From: Mesorhizobium sp. M3A.F.Ca.ET.080.04.2.1
Lineage (GTDB): Bacteria; Pseudomonadota; Alphaproteobacteria; Rhizobiales; Rhizobiaceae
Assembly (NCBI RefSeq): GCF_003952525.1
Contig: NZ_CP034451.1
Location: forward strand, 1,984,001-2,048,000
Reading direction: 5' to 3'
DNA length: 64,000 bases
Program-made: the position numbers and the translations under genes
Part shown: one piece after another, positions 8,614 through 17,477 of the stretch
How the letters are laid out: each line of letters begins with the position of its first letter
Numbering within the stretch: the stretch's first letter is position 1
The notes under the pieces: generated by a model
The model's database searches: none
What the model was told of the DNA's origin: nothing
The model's input: the letters and a program-made list of their open reading frames with translations, nothing else

Positions 8614-9948
8614 ATGAGCGACGCAAACAGAGTGCTGTGGTCCGAGGGTCTATTCTTGAGGACCCAGCACTTCCAGCAGCAGGACCGGTTCTTCGAGGGG
8701 ATGGTGCGCGGCGCTTTGCAGGCCGGGCAGTTGCATACGTTCGGCTTCCAGCAGCTGACGCTCGACCAGTCGCTGCTCGATGCCGGCCAGGTCTCCATCG
8801 TGTCGGCCAGGGGGATATTTCCGGACGGCACGCCTTTCTCCATTCCAGAGACCATGGATGCGCCGAAACCCTTGCCGGTGACGGCGGACACCGGCGCCGG
8901 ATCGGTGCTGGTCGCGCTGCCGCTCGAGCCGCCCGGCGGCATCGGTTTCGATCCGGCGCATGCCGCCTCCACCGGCGCCCGCTATCACGGCAAGATCGTT
9001 TCGGTGCGCGATGCCGTCCAGGGAGGTTCCGATCCAGAGGAGATCGAGATCGCCCGACCGCAGGCAGTGCTGCTTGCCCCGGGCAAATCGGTCGGCGGCT
9101 ACACCGCGCTGCCGGTCGCCGACATCAAGGGTATTCGCGCCGACGGCGGCGTCTCGCTCGACGAGACGTTTTTGCCGCCGACGCTGATCACCGGCGCAGT
9201 CGCCTGGTACCGGCAGTTGCTGCAGGAGGTGGTCACCGGCCTCGACCAGATCGCCGAGGCGCATGGCAAGATGGTGATGGGCGGCCCTGGCCGCAGCGTC
9301 GAGGACCTGCTGATGCTGCATCTGGCCAATGCGGCGCGGCCGCGGCTTGCCCACATGCTGGCGCAGGACGTCTTCCATCCGGCCGAACTCTATCTCGAGC
9401 TTGCCGGCCTCGCCGGCGAGATGGCGACCTACGGGTCCAGCTCGCGCCGGCTCGGCGAGCTGCCGGCCTACGACCACATGGCGCCCGGGCCGGCCTACAT
9501 GGCGCTGGCCGATGCGCTCCGTTCGCTGATCCTCAGCCTGCGCTACATTGAGCCGAAATCGCGCGCGCTGCCGGTCATGCGGCATTCGACCAATGTCTGG
9601 AAGGTGCGCATCGACAACCCGAAGCTCCTGGTCGCCAGCCGGATCGTCATCCGCGTCGGATCCGAACTGTCGGAGGACGCGCTGCGCAAGATCTTCGTCA
9701 ACCAGGCGACGGTTGGCTCGGCGGACCAGTTCGAAGGCCTGTGGAAGTCGCGCCTGCCCGGCATTCCGCTGAAGCCGCTTCATTCGCAGCCGCGCGAGAT
9801 TCCCTATGACGGCGACCGGCTGTGCCTGGAGCTGGACCAGAAGAGCGAGCACTGGGCCTCACTGCTCGACGCACCCGGCTTCGTCATCGGCGTCTCCGGT
9901 GTGCTGCCGAGCGAGCCGCAGGTCGACTGCTATTCGGTGAACAGGTGA
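8614..9948 (+). CDS. tssK: TssK (ImpJ/VasE) baseplate-membrane connector
   Basis: TssK trimers link the baseplate to TssL and TssM. The start is the ATG giving MSDANRVLWSEGLFLRTQHF, whose NRVLWSEGLFLRPQHFQQQ-like block is diagnostic; upstream frame extension runs through tssJ and lacks family similarity. The 444-residue length is normal. Other family blocks include the central MLHLANAARPRLAHM and, near the C-terminus, LPGIPLKPLHSQPREIPY. Only four bases separate it from tssL. Confidence 0.95.
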   Translation: MSDANRVLWSEGLFLRTQHFQQQDRFFEGMVRGALQAGQLHTFGFQQLTLDQSLLDAGQVSIVSARGIFPDGTPFSIPETMDAPKPLPVTADTGAGSVLVALPLEPPGGIGFDPAHAASTGARYHGKIVSVRDAVQGGSDPEEIEIARPQAVLLAPGKSVGGYTALPVADIKGIRADGGVSLDETFLPPTLITGAVAWYRQLLQEVVTGLDQIAEAHGKMVMGGPGRSVEDLLMLHLANAARPRLAHMLAQDVFHPAELYLELAGLAGEMATYGSSSRRLGELPAYDHMAPGPAYMALADALRSLILSLRYIEPKSRALPVMRHSTNVWKVRIDNPKLLVASRIVIRVGSELSEDALRKIFVNQATVGSADQFEGLWKSRLPGIPLKPLHSQPREIPYDGDRLCLELDQKSEHWASLLDAPGFVIGVSGVLPSEPQVDCYSVNR

Positions 9949-9952
9949 GGCC

Positions 9953-11287
9953 ATGAGCCGGGATGATCCTTTCGGACTGTCGGAGGATCGTGAACGCACA
10001 CGCATCCGGCTGACCGGTGCGGCGCCGCGGCCGATGGCGCCGCTGGCGCCGGGCGCGCCGGTGAAGCGGTCGCGCGCCCATCCCAACACGCTCGTCAACG
10101 CATTCGCCCCGCTGCTCGAATTCGCACCTGAGCTCGAAAGCGCGCTGGCGCCGGAAAACCCGGAAGTGCTGCGCACGCGCCTGCTCGACGAGTTGGTCCG
10201 GGCACGCGATGCGGCGATGCAGTCCGGCGCTTCGCTGGAGCGCGCCGATCAGGCCGCATGGGTGGTGGCGGCGCTGCTCGACGACCTAGCGCTCAACACG
10301 CCCTGGGGCGGGGCCAGCGCATGGCCGCGCCAGCCGCTGGTCGTCATGCTGCGCGGCGACGTCGATGCCGGCACGCAGTTCTTCTCCCGCCTCGACGAGT
10401 TGGAGCGGCACCCGAACCGCGACCGCGAGTTGCTGGAGCTGCAATATCACTGCCTGGCGCTCGGCTTCCGCGGCAAATACCGCGTGCCAGGCCGCGCCGG
10501 CGACCGTTCAATCAACGCGGTGCGCGTGGCGGCGGCCCGCTTCCTGCGCAATGCCAACGCCGAGGATTCGCCGCTGTCGCCGAACTGGAGAGGCGTGATC
10601 GCTTCCGACGAGCCGCAACGCTTCATCGTTCCGATCTGGGTGATGGCGCTTGCTGCGGTGGTCATCGCCGCCGCCGCGCATATCGGCCTTTCCATGATGC
10701 TGAGCAGCCAGGCGGTCGAGCTTTCCGCGCTGGTTCGGGCCCTGCCGCCGCCCGCACGCACCGACGTCGCCCGCGCCCCGCCCAAGGTTGAAGCGCCCGA
10801 GCCTGAAGCCCCGCCGCCGGAACCGGTCGACTTCGCGCTGCTGCCGGAGTTCAAGGCCGAAGCGCCGGACAACCTCAAGGCGGCGCTGAGCGGCACGGAG
10901 AGCGTGTCCTTGGCCAAGCTGGTCATCCAAGCCTCCAATCCCGAGCTGTTCCAGTCGTCGCGGCCGACGCTAACCCCAGGCTTCGAGCCGCTGGTCGAAG
11001 CAATAGCCAAGGTCATCCTGGCCAATCAGGAGCTGATCGGAAACATCACCGTCGTCGGCCATACCGACAATGTGCGCCTGCAAAGATCCAATCCGCTTTC
11101 GACCAACCAGCGGCTGTCGGAGGCGCGCGCAGAGACCATAGCCAACCTCTTGGTGCAGGCCGGCGTGCCGCAGGAGCGCATCCATTCCGAAGGTCGCGCC
11201 GAGACCGATCCGGTGGCCGACAACGCGACGCGCGAGGGCCGGGCGCTGAATCGGCGCGTCGAAGTGTTGGTCGAGAAGAGGCTCTGA
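9953..11287 (+). CDS. tssL: TssL (DotU/ImpK) with C-terminal OmpA peptidoglycan-binding domain, copy 1
   Basis: TssL is the inner-membrane DotU-like component. The order is: short cytoplasmic N-tail with ERTRIR (Thr16), DotU domain (about residues 40-215; AWVVAALLDDLALNTPWGG and LLELQYHCLALGFRGKYRV are diagnostic), one membrane helix near 224-250, a Pro/Glu-rich periplasmic linker, and an OmpA-like domain (about 335-444; VVGHTDNVRLQ, SEARAETIANLL, NRRVEVLVEK) that anchors the complex to peptidoglycan. Agrobacterium TssL is phosphorylated by PpkA near its N-terminus and then binds Fha; the ERTRIR motif could serve the same role (inference). tssM follows after one base. Confidence 0.95.
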   Translation: MSRDDPFGLSEDRERTRIRLTGAAPRPMAPLAPGAPVKRSRAHPNTLVNAFAPLLEFAPELESALAPENPEVLRTRLLDELVRARDAAMQSGASLERADQAAWVVAALLDDLALNTPWGGASAWPRQPLVVMLRGDVDAGTQFFSRLDELERHPNRDRELLELQYHCLALGFRGKYRVPGRAGDRSINAVRVAAARFLRNANAEDSPLSPNWRGVIASDEPQRFIVPIWVMALAAVVIAAAAHIGLSMMLSSQAVELSALVRALPPPARTDVARAPPKVEAPEPEAPPPEPVDFALLPEFKAEAPDNLKAALSGTESVSLAKLVIQASNPELFQSSRPTLTPGFEPLVEAIAKVILANQELIGNITVVGHTDNVRLQRSNPLSTNQRLSEARAETIANLLVQAGVPQERIHSEGRAETDPVADNATREGRALNRRVEVLVEKRL

Positions 11288-11288
11288 G

Positions 11289-14200
11289 ATGTTCATCCTG
11301 CGCTTCCTCTGGGCCGTGCTCACCTCGCGCTTCCTTTGGACGCTGATTGGCATCGCGCTGCTTTCGCTGCTGATCTGGGTGTTCGGTCCGATCGTCCAGG
11401 TCGGGCCGTATGCGCCGTTCGATTCCGACAATGTGCGCATCGCCATGATCGCGGGGCTGATCATCCTGTGGCTGATCTGGCTGATCATCGCGCAGCGCCG
11501 AGCGATCCGCGCCAACCGCATGTTCGTCGCCGAGATCGCGGCACCCGTGGCGGAGAAGCAGCTCACCCCCGGCGAGGAGAGCGTCGCCGCCGTCGGCGCC
11601 AAGTTCGGCGAGGTGATGGCGGAGCTCAAGCGGCGCAAGCTCGGCGGCCGCAGGTTCCTGCGCGAGATGCCGTGGTATGTGATCGTCGGGCCGCCGGCCA
11701 CCGGCAAGACCACGGCGCTGCGCCAGTCGGGCCTCAATTTCCCGATCGACCTCACCGACGACCTGCAGGGCGTCGGCGGTACGCGCAATTGCGACTGGTT
11801 CTTCTCCGAGAATGCGGTGCTGATCGACACCGCCGGACGCTACGTCCAGCAGGAAAGCCAGCCGGATGTCGATGCGGCGGAGTGGCTTGGCTTCCTCGAT
11901 CTGCTCAAGAAGCATCGCGGCCGGCGGGCGCTCAACGGCGTCATCGTCGCGCTGTCGATCGACACGCTTTCGGAAGGCGACGAGGCCATCAAGGCGCATG
12001 GCCGCAAGATCCGCCGCCGGCTGGCGGAGCTGAACGACCGACTGGAAATCCGCCTTCCCGTCTATCTGATGCTGACCAAGGCCGACCTGATCAAAGGCTT
12101 CGAGGCCTTCTTCGGCGGGCTGTCGACGACCGCGCGCGAGCAGGTGTGGGGCACGACCTTCCCGCTCGACGCCCGTGTCGATGCCAAGACGATCGAGAAG
12201 GAACTCGCCACGCTAGCGGCGGAACTCGAGCGGCGGCTGGTGCCGCGGCTGGAGGATGAGGAAAAACTCGCCGCGCGCGCCGAGATCTTCCGCTTCCCGG
12301 CCCAGCTTGCCAGCCTCTCCGAGCCGGTCCAGGTGCTGGTCGAGGCGATGTTCGGCGAGAGCCGCTACGAGGAAGCCGCCTGGCTGCGCGGCCTCTATCT
12401 GACCTCGGCGACACAGGAAGGAGCGCCGATCGACCGGCTGACGGCGGCGCTTTCCTCCTCCTTCGGATTGCCGCCGCGCCGCGCCATGCTCGCGCCGCGC
12501 GTCGAGAAGCGCAGCTTCTTCCTCAGGAACCTGTTGACCGAGGTCATCTTCAAGGAAGCCGGCCTCGGCACGTTCGATCCGCTGGCACAGCGCCGGCGCG
12601 CCTGGATCTGGCGCGGTGCCGCAACCGCCTGCGCGCTCGTTGCCTTGCTTGCCGCCGGTCTGTTCGGCTGGTCCTACTACGACAACCGCAATGCGATCAC
12701 CGCGCAGGCCGGCCAGTTCGAGGCGCTGCAGGCGCCGCTGACCGAAGTCGCTGCCACGCCGGCTTCGGTGGAGGAGCCGACGATGGACAGCGCGCTGGCC
12801 GCGATGGATGCAGTTGCGACGTCGCGGACGTCGCCACCCGATGCGCCGCATGACCTGCTCGGGCCATCCGCCTCGGCAGAGCTCGTGCGCGCCCAGACCG
12901 ATACTTACGACCATGCGCTGCGCAACGTGCTCGAGCCGCATATGGTGGCGCTGCTGGAAGCCACGATGTGGCGGCAGATCCGCGATCCGGATTTCATGCT
13001 CGGCGCGCTGAAGACGTACCGCATGATGACCGGCCTGTCGCAGATGGACCCCGACTTCGTGCAGAACTGGTGGGTGAACAGCCTGCCGGAGTTCGCGCCC
13101 GCGCCGCCCTTCCCCACTGCCGACGCCGAACAGCACCAGCTGGCCGCGATCCGCCGCATGACGGTCGACGACAGCTACGTCGCGCCGGACAAGGAATTGG
13201 TGGCCGAGGCGCTGAAGACGGTATGCACGATCTCGCTGCCGGAACGCGCCTACAAGCAGCTGCTGGCCGACCCGGAAGTGGCGGCCGTCAAGGAATGGGT
13301 GCCCGCCAATTTCGCCGGCCCCAACGGCGCCAAGGTGTTCGCGCGCCGCTCCGACAAGACGCTGCGCGTCGGTGTTCCCGGCGCCTTCACCTATACCGGA
13401 TTCCATGACGCCGTCCTCGACCGGGTCGAGGATGTTGCCGCGCAGGCGGCGCTCGATCGCGCGGTGTTCGCCGGCGGCTGCTCGGAGAATGCCGAGACCT
13501 CCGTCTCGGCCCTCTCCGAGGACATACTAAAGCTCTACTATGACGACTACATCGCGCAGTGGGACAGCTTCCTGCGCGACATGAGGCTGGCGCCGCTGGC
13601 TGATCTCAACGTCGCCAGCGAGAATCTGAAGGACCTTTCGAGCGCCGATTCCGCATTGAAACGGCTCTTGACGGCAGTGGTCCAGGAAACCGACCTGACG
13701 CGATCGGACGAAGCGCCCGCCGACGACAAGGGCGGCGCCGCCAAGACCGGCTCCAAGCTGCTCGGTAAGCTCGGCAAGCTCGGCAAGGTGGTGAAGACCG
13801 GAGCGAAGCTCCTGCCGCGCGCCGGCTCGGCCGACCAGGTCGACATGACCGGCAGCCTGGTGGCCGAGCACTTCAAACGCCTCAAGGGCACGATCGCCGA
13901 GGTCGATGGCCAGCCGCCGGCGCTCGACGCAGCCGTGGTGGCGCTGACGGCGCTTTCCAACGTGCTGCAGACGGTGACCGCGAACCCCGACCCGCAGGAC
14001 GCCATCAAGAAGCAGGGCGGGCTCGCCGAGCTGACGGGCGCCGTCGCCCGGCAGGCGCAGATCCTGCCCGACCCGATCGACGACTGGCTGAGCGGCATTG
14101 CCGGCGACACCAGCGGGCTGACGCAGAAAGCCGTCACCAACGAGCTCAACGCCATCTGGCGCGCCGACATCCTGCCCTTCTGCCAGGCCGCGCTCAACAA

Positions 14201-14828
14201 CCGCTACCCGTTCAGCCCCGACAGCGCGGTGGACGTCAATGTGCGCGATTTCCAGCGCCTCTTCGGCCCGGCCGGCCTGATCGACGCCTTCATCAACGAT
14301 CACCTGATCAACTATGTCGACACCGCCAGCCAGCCATGGAAATGGCGCGCCGATTTCGGGCTCGACGCTTCGGCGCTGGCGGCATTCGAACAGGCGCGGC
14401 ACATCCGCGACGACCTGTTCCCCGGCGGCACCGGCCCGGTGATGAACTTCACGCTCGAGCCGAAGGACCTGTCGCCCAATGTCACGCGCGTGACGCTCAA
14501 CCTCGATGGTCAGAGCCTCGTCTACTACAACAACGCGACCCGGCCGCAGCCGATGACGTGGCCCGGCAAGGACGGCACCGGCGTGATCTCGCTCGCCTTC
14601 CAGCCGGTCGACGGCTCGCCCGAGGTGATGCTGAACGAGACCGGCAGCTGGGCGTGGCTGAGAATGCTGCGCGGCGGCAAGTTCGACGGCACCAAACTCG
14701 CCGACGTCTACAGCCTGCGCCTCGGCACGAAGGGCATGTATGCCGACTTCGAGCTGAAGGCGGCGAGCGTCGAGAACCCGTACACGCTAGAGATGTTCAA
14801 GAAATTCACATGTCCGCCGCAGATATGA
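11289..14828 (+). CDS. tssM: TssM (IcmF/ImpL) inner-membrane core protein, copy 1
   Basis: This is a full-length 1179-residue IcmF-family protein. Two membrane helices lie in the first 70 residues and a third near 437-455. Between them is a cytoplasmic P-loop domain with Walker A GPPATGKTTALRQSG near residue 135 and the DTAGRY motif near 177. The periplasmic remainder contains the ImcF-related domain and the C-terminal TssM domain that binds TssJ. A Lys/Leu/Gly-rich segment (KLLGKLGKLGKVVK, about residue 822) is unusual. The second tssM-like gene downstream is nearly equal in length. The stop codon overlaps the candidate inner start of tagF. Confidence 0.96.
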   Translation: MFILRFLWAVLTSRFLWTLIGIALLSLLIWVFGPIVQVGPYAPFDSDNVRIAMIAGLIILWLIWLIIAQRRAIRANRMFVAEIAAPVAEKQLTPGEESVAAVGAKFGEVMAELKRRKLGGRRFLREMPWYVIVGPPATGKTTALRQSGLNFPIDLTDDLQGVGGTRNCDWFFSENAVLIDTAGRYVQQESQPDVDAAEWLGFLDLLKKHRGRRALNGVIVALSIDTLSEGDEAIKAHGRKIRRRLAELNDRLEIRLPVYLMLTKADLIKGFEAFFGGLSTTAREQVWGTTFPLDARVDAKTIEKELATLAAELERRLVPRLEDEEKLAARAEIFRFPAQLASLSEPVQVLVEAMFGESRYEEAAWLRGLYLTSATQEGAPIDRLTAALSSSFGLPPRRAMLAPRVEKRSFFLRNLLTEVIFKEAGLGTFDPLAQRRRAWIWRGAATACALVALLAAGLFGWSYYDNRNAITAQAGQFEALQAPLTEVAATPASVEEPTMDSALAAMDAVATSRTSPPDAPHDLLGPSASAELVRAQTDTYDHALRNVLEPHMVALLEATMWRQIRDPDFMLGALKTYRMMTGLSQMDPDFVQNWWVNSLPEFAPAPPFPTADAEQHQLAAIRRMTVDDSYVAPDKELVAEALKTVCTISLPERAYKQLLADPEVAAVKEWVPANFAGPNGAKVFARRSDKTLRVGVPGAFTYTGFHDAVLDRVEDVAAQAALDRAVFAGGCSENAETSVSALSEDILKLYYDDYIAQWDSFLRDMRLAPLADLNVASENLKDLSSADSALKRLLTAVVQETDLTRSDEAPADDKGGAAKTGSKLLGKLGKLGKVVKTGAKLLPRAGSADQVDMTGSLVAEHFKRLKGTIAEVDGQPPALDAAVVALTALSNVLQTVTANPDPQDAIKKQGGLAELTGAVARQAQILPDPIDDWLSGIAGDTSGLTQKAVTNELNAIWRADILPFCQAALNNRYPFSPDSAVDVNVRDFQRLFGPAGLIDAFINDHLINYVDTASQPWKWRADFGLDASALAAFEQARHIRDDLFPGGTGPVMNFTLEPKDLSPNVTRVTLNLDGQSLVYYNNATRPQPMTWPGKDGTGVISLAFQPVDGSPEVMLNETGSWAWLRMLRGGKFDGTKLADVYSLRLGTKGMYADFELKAASVENPYTLEMFKKFTCPPQI

Positions 14829-15352
14829 ATGTGCCCGGCTTCTACGGTAAGATGCCCGCCACCGGCGATTTCGTGACGCGGCGGCTGACCAGCGATTTTG
14901 TGCGTGTGTGGGACCGCTGGCTGGCGCAGCACATCGTGCCGCTGTTTGGGCTTGAGGCTTGGCCGGCTGAGACCGCCTTGCGCTTCCTGGCTGGGCCGAC
15001 TTCCTTCGGCGCGTCGGCCGGCATCATCTTGCGGAGCGCCGACAGGGTTGGCCGGCAGTTTCCCTTAAGTGTTGTCGCGAGGCTTGCCGAAGCGCCGCTG
15101 AAGCTCGCCTATGCCGACGCCTGGTTCGAAGGCATCGAGGAAGCGGCCTTCGCCGCGCAGCGAGGCGAGCTCACACCCGACGCGCTCGACACGGCGTTGG
15201 CCGCCCTGGCCGTGCCAGCTATCGACCAGGATGATGATGTCATTGACGACATGGTGATGTGGACGGCGCATTCGGACATTTTCGACGTCGACCCGCAGGC
15301 GCCGGACAAGACGGTGGAACAGATCTTCGCAACGAGCTGGGAGACCAGCTGA
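14810..15352 (+). CDS. tagF: TagF (ImpM family) post-translational T6SS regulator
   Basis: The N-terminal VPGFYGKMPATGDFVTRRL followed by WDRWLAQHIVPLFGLEAWP is the signature of the ImpM/TagF family, which in Pseudomonas and Agrobacterium represses T6SS firing by sequestering Fha. In Agrobacterium TagF is fused to PppA; here it is free-standing (about 180 residues) and PppA is a separate gene in the second operon. Two starts are possible: the ATG used here, or one five codons later that forms an ATGA overlap with the tssM stop. The stop overlaps the next gene by one base (TGATG). Confidence 0.9.
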   Translation: MSAADMNVPGFYGKMPATGDFVTRRLTSDFVRVWDRWLAQHIVPLFGLEAWPAETALRFLAGPTSFGASAGIILRSADRVGRQFPLSVVARLAEAPLKLAYADAWFEGIEEAAFAAQRGELTPDALDTALAALAVPAIDQDDDVIDDMVMWTAHSDIFDVDPQAPDKTVEQIFATSWETS

Positions 15353-16458
15353 TGCAGATCTGGAACCAGATGGGATATCCGCACCAGTTCACCATGGGCA
15401 TGGACAAGGCCGGCCACGAGTGGATCGTCGTGGTGGTGAAGGGCACCTTCGATTTCCCAACGAAGCCGGGCGGGCTGGTGCAGAAATCGGCCGAGCAGGT
15501 TCCGCTGGTCATGGCCGACACCCAGACCGGCGTGCCCGGCTATTCGGCGACGCTGTGGGAGACGGACTTCGCCTTCCGCAAGCCGCGCTGCGATGTGATT
15601 GCCAATGGCTGCGCCTATGCGCCGGGAGGACGCCCGGCGGAGCGCGTGCCGGTCGGCATCAAGGTCGGCAACTGGTCGAAACTCTTCGAAGTCGTCGGCC
15701 ATCGCGAATGGCGCGCCATCGGCCCGGTGTTCACCGCGACCGCGCCGCAGCCTTTCCTGAAGCTGCCGATTTCCTATGATGTTGCCTGGGGTGGGGTGGA
15801 CCGGTTGGACCCGGAAGACACCCTTCCGGCCAGCTACAGGTACAACCCGGTCGGCACCGGTTGGTCGCGTACAAGAAACCAGCGCCTCATCCCCGGGCTA
15901 CGGCTGCCGAATACGCAGGCGGTAGACGAGGAAATCCGTTCGCCCTTCGGCGACTACAAGCCGATGAGCTTCGGGCCAATGGGCCGCGGCTGGCCGGGTC
16001 GGATCGAATATGGCGGAACGTATGACCAGAACTGGATCGATAACGTCTTTCCTTTTCTCCCCGAGGATTTCGACGAGCGCTACTACCAGATGGCTCCGCC
16101 GGACCAGCAGATCGACCTGCCGCGTGGTGGCGAGGAGGTGGTGCTCATCAACTTGACGCCGGAAGGCCGCGTTTCCTTTCGCCTGCCAATGACCGCCCTG
16201 CCGATAGCGCTGTTCAAGAGACGAGAGAAGGCATTCGAAGGCAACATCCAACCCGACACAATTTTGTTTGACCCGGAAAACCGGCGCTTCTCGCTTGTGT
16301 GGAGGGTGTCGCAACGCATCCAGCGCACCATCCTGGATTTTTCTGAATGCTGGGTCGGCACACCGACGAAAGCCATGTTACTCGCCCGTGCTACGGGCAA
16401 ACGTTACATCCGACGTTTCAATTTCCCACTTCGCTTTGAGGAGGACGAGCCCGCATGA
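15352..16458 (+). CDS. DUF2169 T6SS effector adaptor
   Basis: The 368-residue protein has the DUF2169 layout: HEWIVVVVKGTFDFP near residue 22, DFAFRKPRCDVIANGCAYAP near 75 and later YDVAWGG and NPVGTGW. Proteins of this family act as adaptors that load PAAR-domain effectors onto VgrG; in Agrobacterium a DUF2169 protein is needed for export of the Tde2 nuclease. The gene is coupled to tagF by a one-base overlap and to the thiolase-like gene by four bases, and the PAAR-like effector follows. The start is the overlapping ATG (MQIWNQMGYPHQF). Confidence 0.88.
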   Translation: MQIWNQMGYPHQFTMGMDKAGHEWIVVVVKGTFDFPTKPGGLVQKSAEQVPLVMADTQTGVPGYSATLWETDFAFRKPRCDVIANGCAYAPGGRPAERVPVGIKVGNWSKLFEVVGHREWRAIGPVFTATAPQPFLKLPISYDVAWGGVDRLDPEDTLPASYRYNPVGTGWSRTRNQRLIPGLRLPNTQAVDEEIRSPFGDYKPMSFGPMGRGWPGRIEYGGTYDQNWIDNVFPFLPEDFDERYYQMAPPDQQIDLPRGGEEVVLINLTPEGRVSFRLPMTALPIALFKRREKAFEGNIQPDTILFDPENRRFSLVWRVSQRIQRTILDFSECWVGTPTKAMLLARATGKRYIRRFNFPLRFEEDEPA

Positions 16459-17477
16459 GCGCCAGCCTGGATATCGAATCGATTGGGATGGTAACGGCAG
16501 TCGGCCTCGACGCACCGTCGAGTTGCGCGGCGATGCGGGCAAGGCTGGATGGATTTCAGGAAACACAGTTTATTGGGGCGAAGGCTGCCGCCCTCATTGG
16601 GGCGCCAGTTCCCCTTCCCCGAAACTGGATCGGCGCCAAACGGTTGGCTCACATGGCGGCTGGAGCCATCAGCGAGGCAATCAACTTGGCGCCTCGCCAA
16701 AGCCGTCAGATGCCGGTGCTTCTTTGCCTCGCTGAAGACGATCGCGCAGGACGACCATACGGCGACGGATCCGCTTTGCTTCGAAAAATCGTCGAGATTG
16801 TCCAGATCGAACCGCATGACGGCTCCCGGATTATCACGCATGGTCGCCCTGCCGGCCATGTGGCGCTCGATCATGCCAGAAAGCTACTCAACTCGGGTCA
16901 AGCGTCCTCGGTCGTCATTGCTGGGGTCGACAGTTACCTGACATCCGGGGCGATTGCGCACTATCTGGATCGGGAACGGTTGCTGACAGGCGACAATCCG
17001 AATGGCTTCATGCCGGGTGAGGCTGCAGCCGCTGTCGTGTGCACGAAGCCAAAGACGGGAGGGTTCAGAGTATCCGGCGTTGGTCTCGCGAAGGAACGAG
17101 CTGAGATTTACAACCCAGAAGACCGGGCGCTGCGGGGCGGCGGAATGACCGAGGCTTATCGCGCCGCACTCGATGAAGCAGGCATTGAGATGAGGTTCCT
17201 TGGTTATCGTATCGCCGACCTTGTCGGCGAGCAATATTGGTTCAAGCAGAGTGCCTTGGCGAGCTTGCGGCTTTTGCGTGGACGCCACGAATTTCAGGAC
17301 ATCTGGTCCCCAGCGGAGTCAATCGGCAATATCGGCGCCGCCGTCGTTCCACTCATGCTCGGCATGGCTTTTGAAGCAGCTCGCAAGGGTTATGCTGCCG
17401 GCAACCCGGTGCTGATCGAAGCGTCCAACGACGCGGGAGCATGCGGCGCGGCGGTTGTTCTCGCGAGGGCTGCATGA
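16455..17477 (+). CDS. Thiolase-fold (beta-ketoacyl synthase-like) protein lacking catalytic residues
   Basis: The 340-residue sequence follows the condensing-enzyme fold: IESIGMVTAVGLDAPSSCAA at the N-terminus, HVALDHARKLLNSGQ with VVIAGVDSYL in the middle (compare the A-x-R-L-I...AGG-x-E region), GFMPGEAAAAVV near 184 and SPAESIGNIGAA near 286. By my alignment the nucleophilic Cys position falls in the GRPAGH stretch and is not Cys, and the GH-x-x-GAAG histidine is Asn292; the other His motif is also missing. It is therefore probably a structural pseudoenzyme. Sitting between the DUF2169 adaptor and the PAAR-like effector, it may help loading (inference). Confidence 0.7.
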   Translation: MSASLDIESIGMVTAVGLDAPSSCAAMRARLDGFQETQFIGAKAAALIGAPVPLPRNWIGAKRLAHMAAGAISEAINLAPRQSRQMPVLLCLAEDDRAGRPYGDGSALLRKIVEIVQIEPHDGSRIITHGRPAGHVALDHARKLLNSGQASSVVIAGVDSYLTSGAIAHYLDRERLLTGDNPNGFMPGEAAAAVVCTKPKTGGFRVSGVGLAKERAEIYNPEDRALRGGGMTEAYRAALDEAGIEMRFLGYRIADLVGEQYWFKQSALASLRLLRGRHEFQDIWSPAESIGNIGAAVVPLMLGMAFEAARKGYAAGNPVLIEASNDAGACGAAVVLARAA

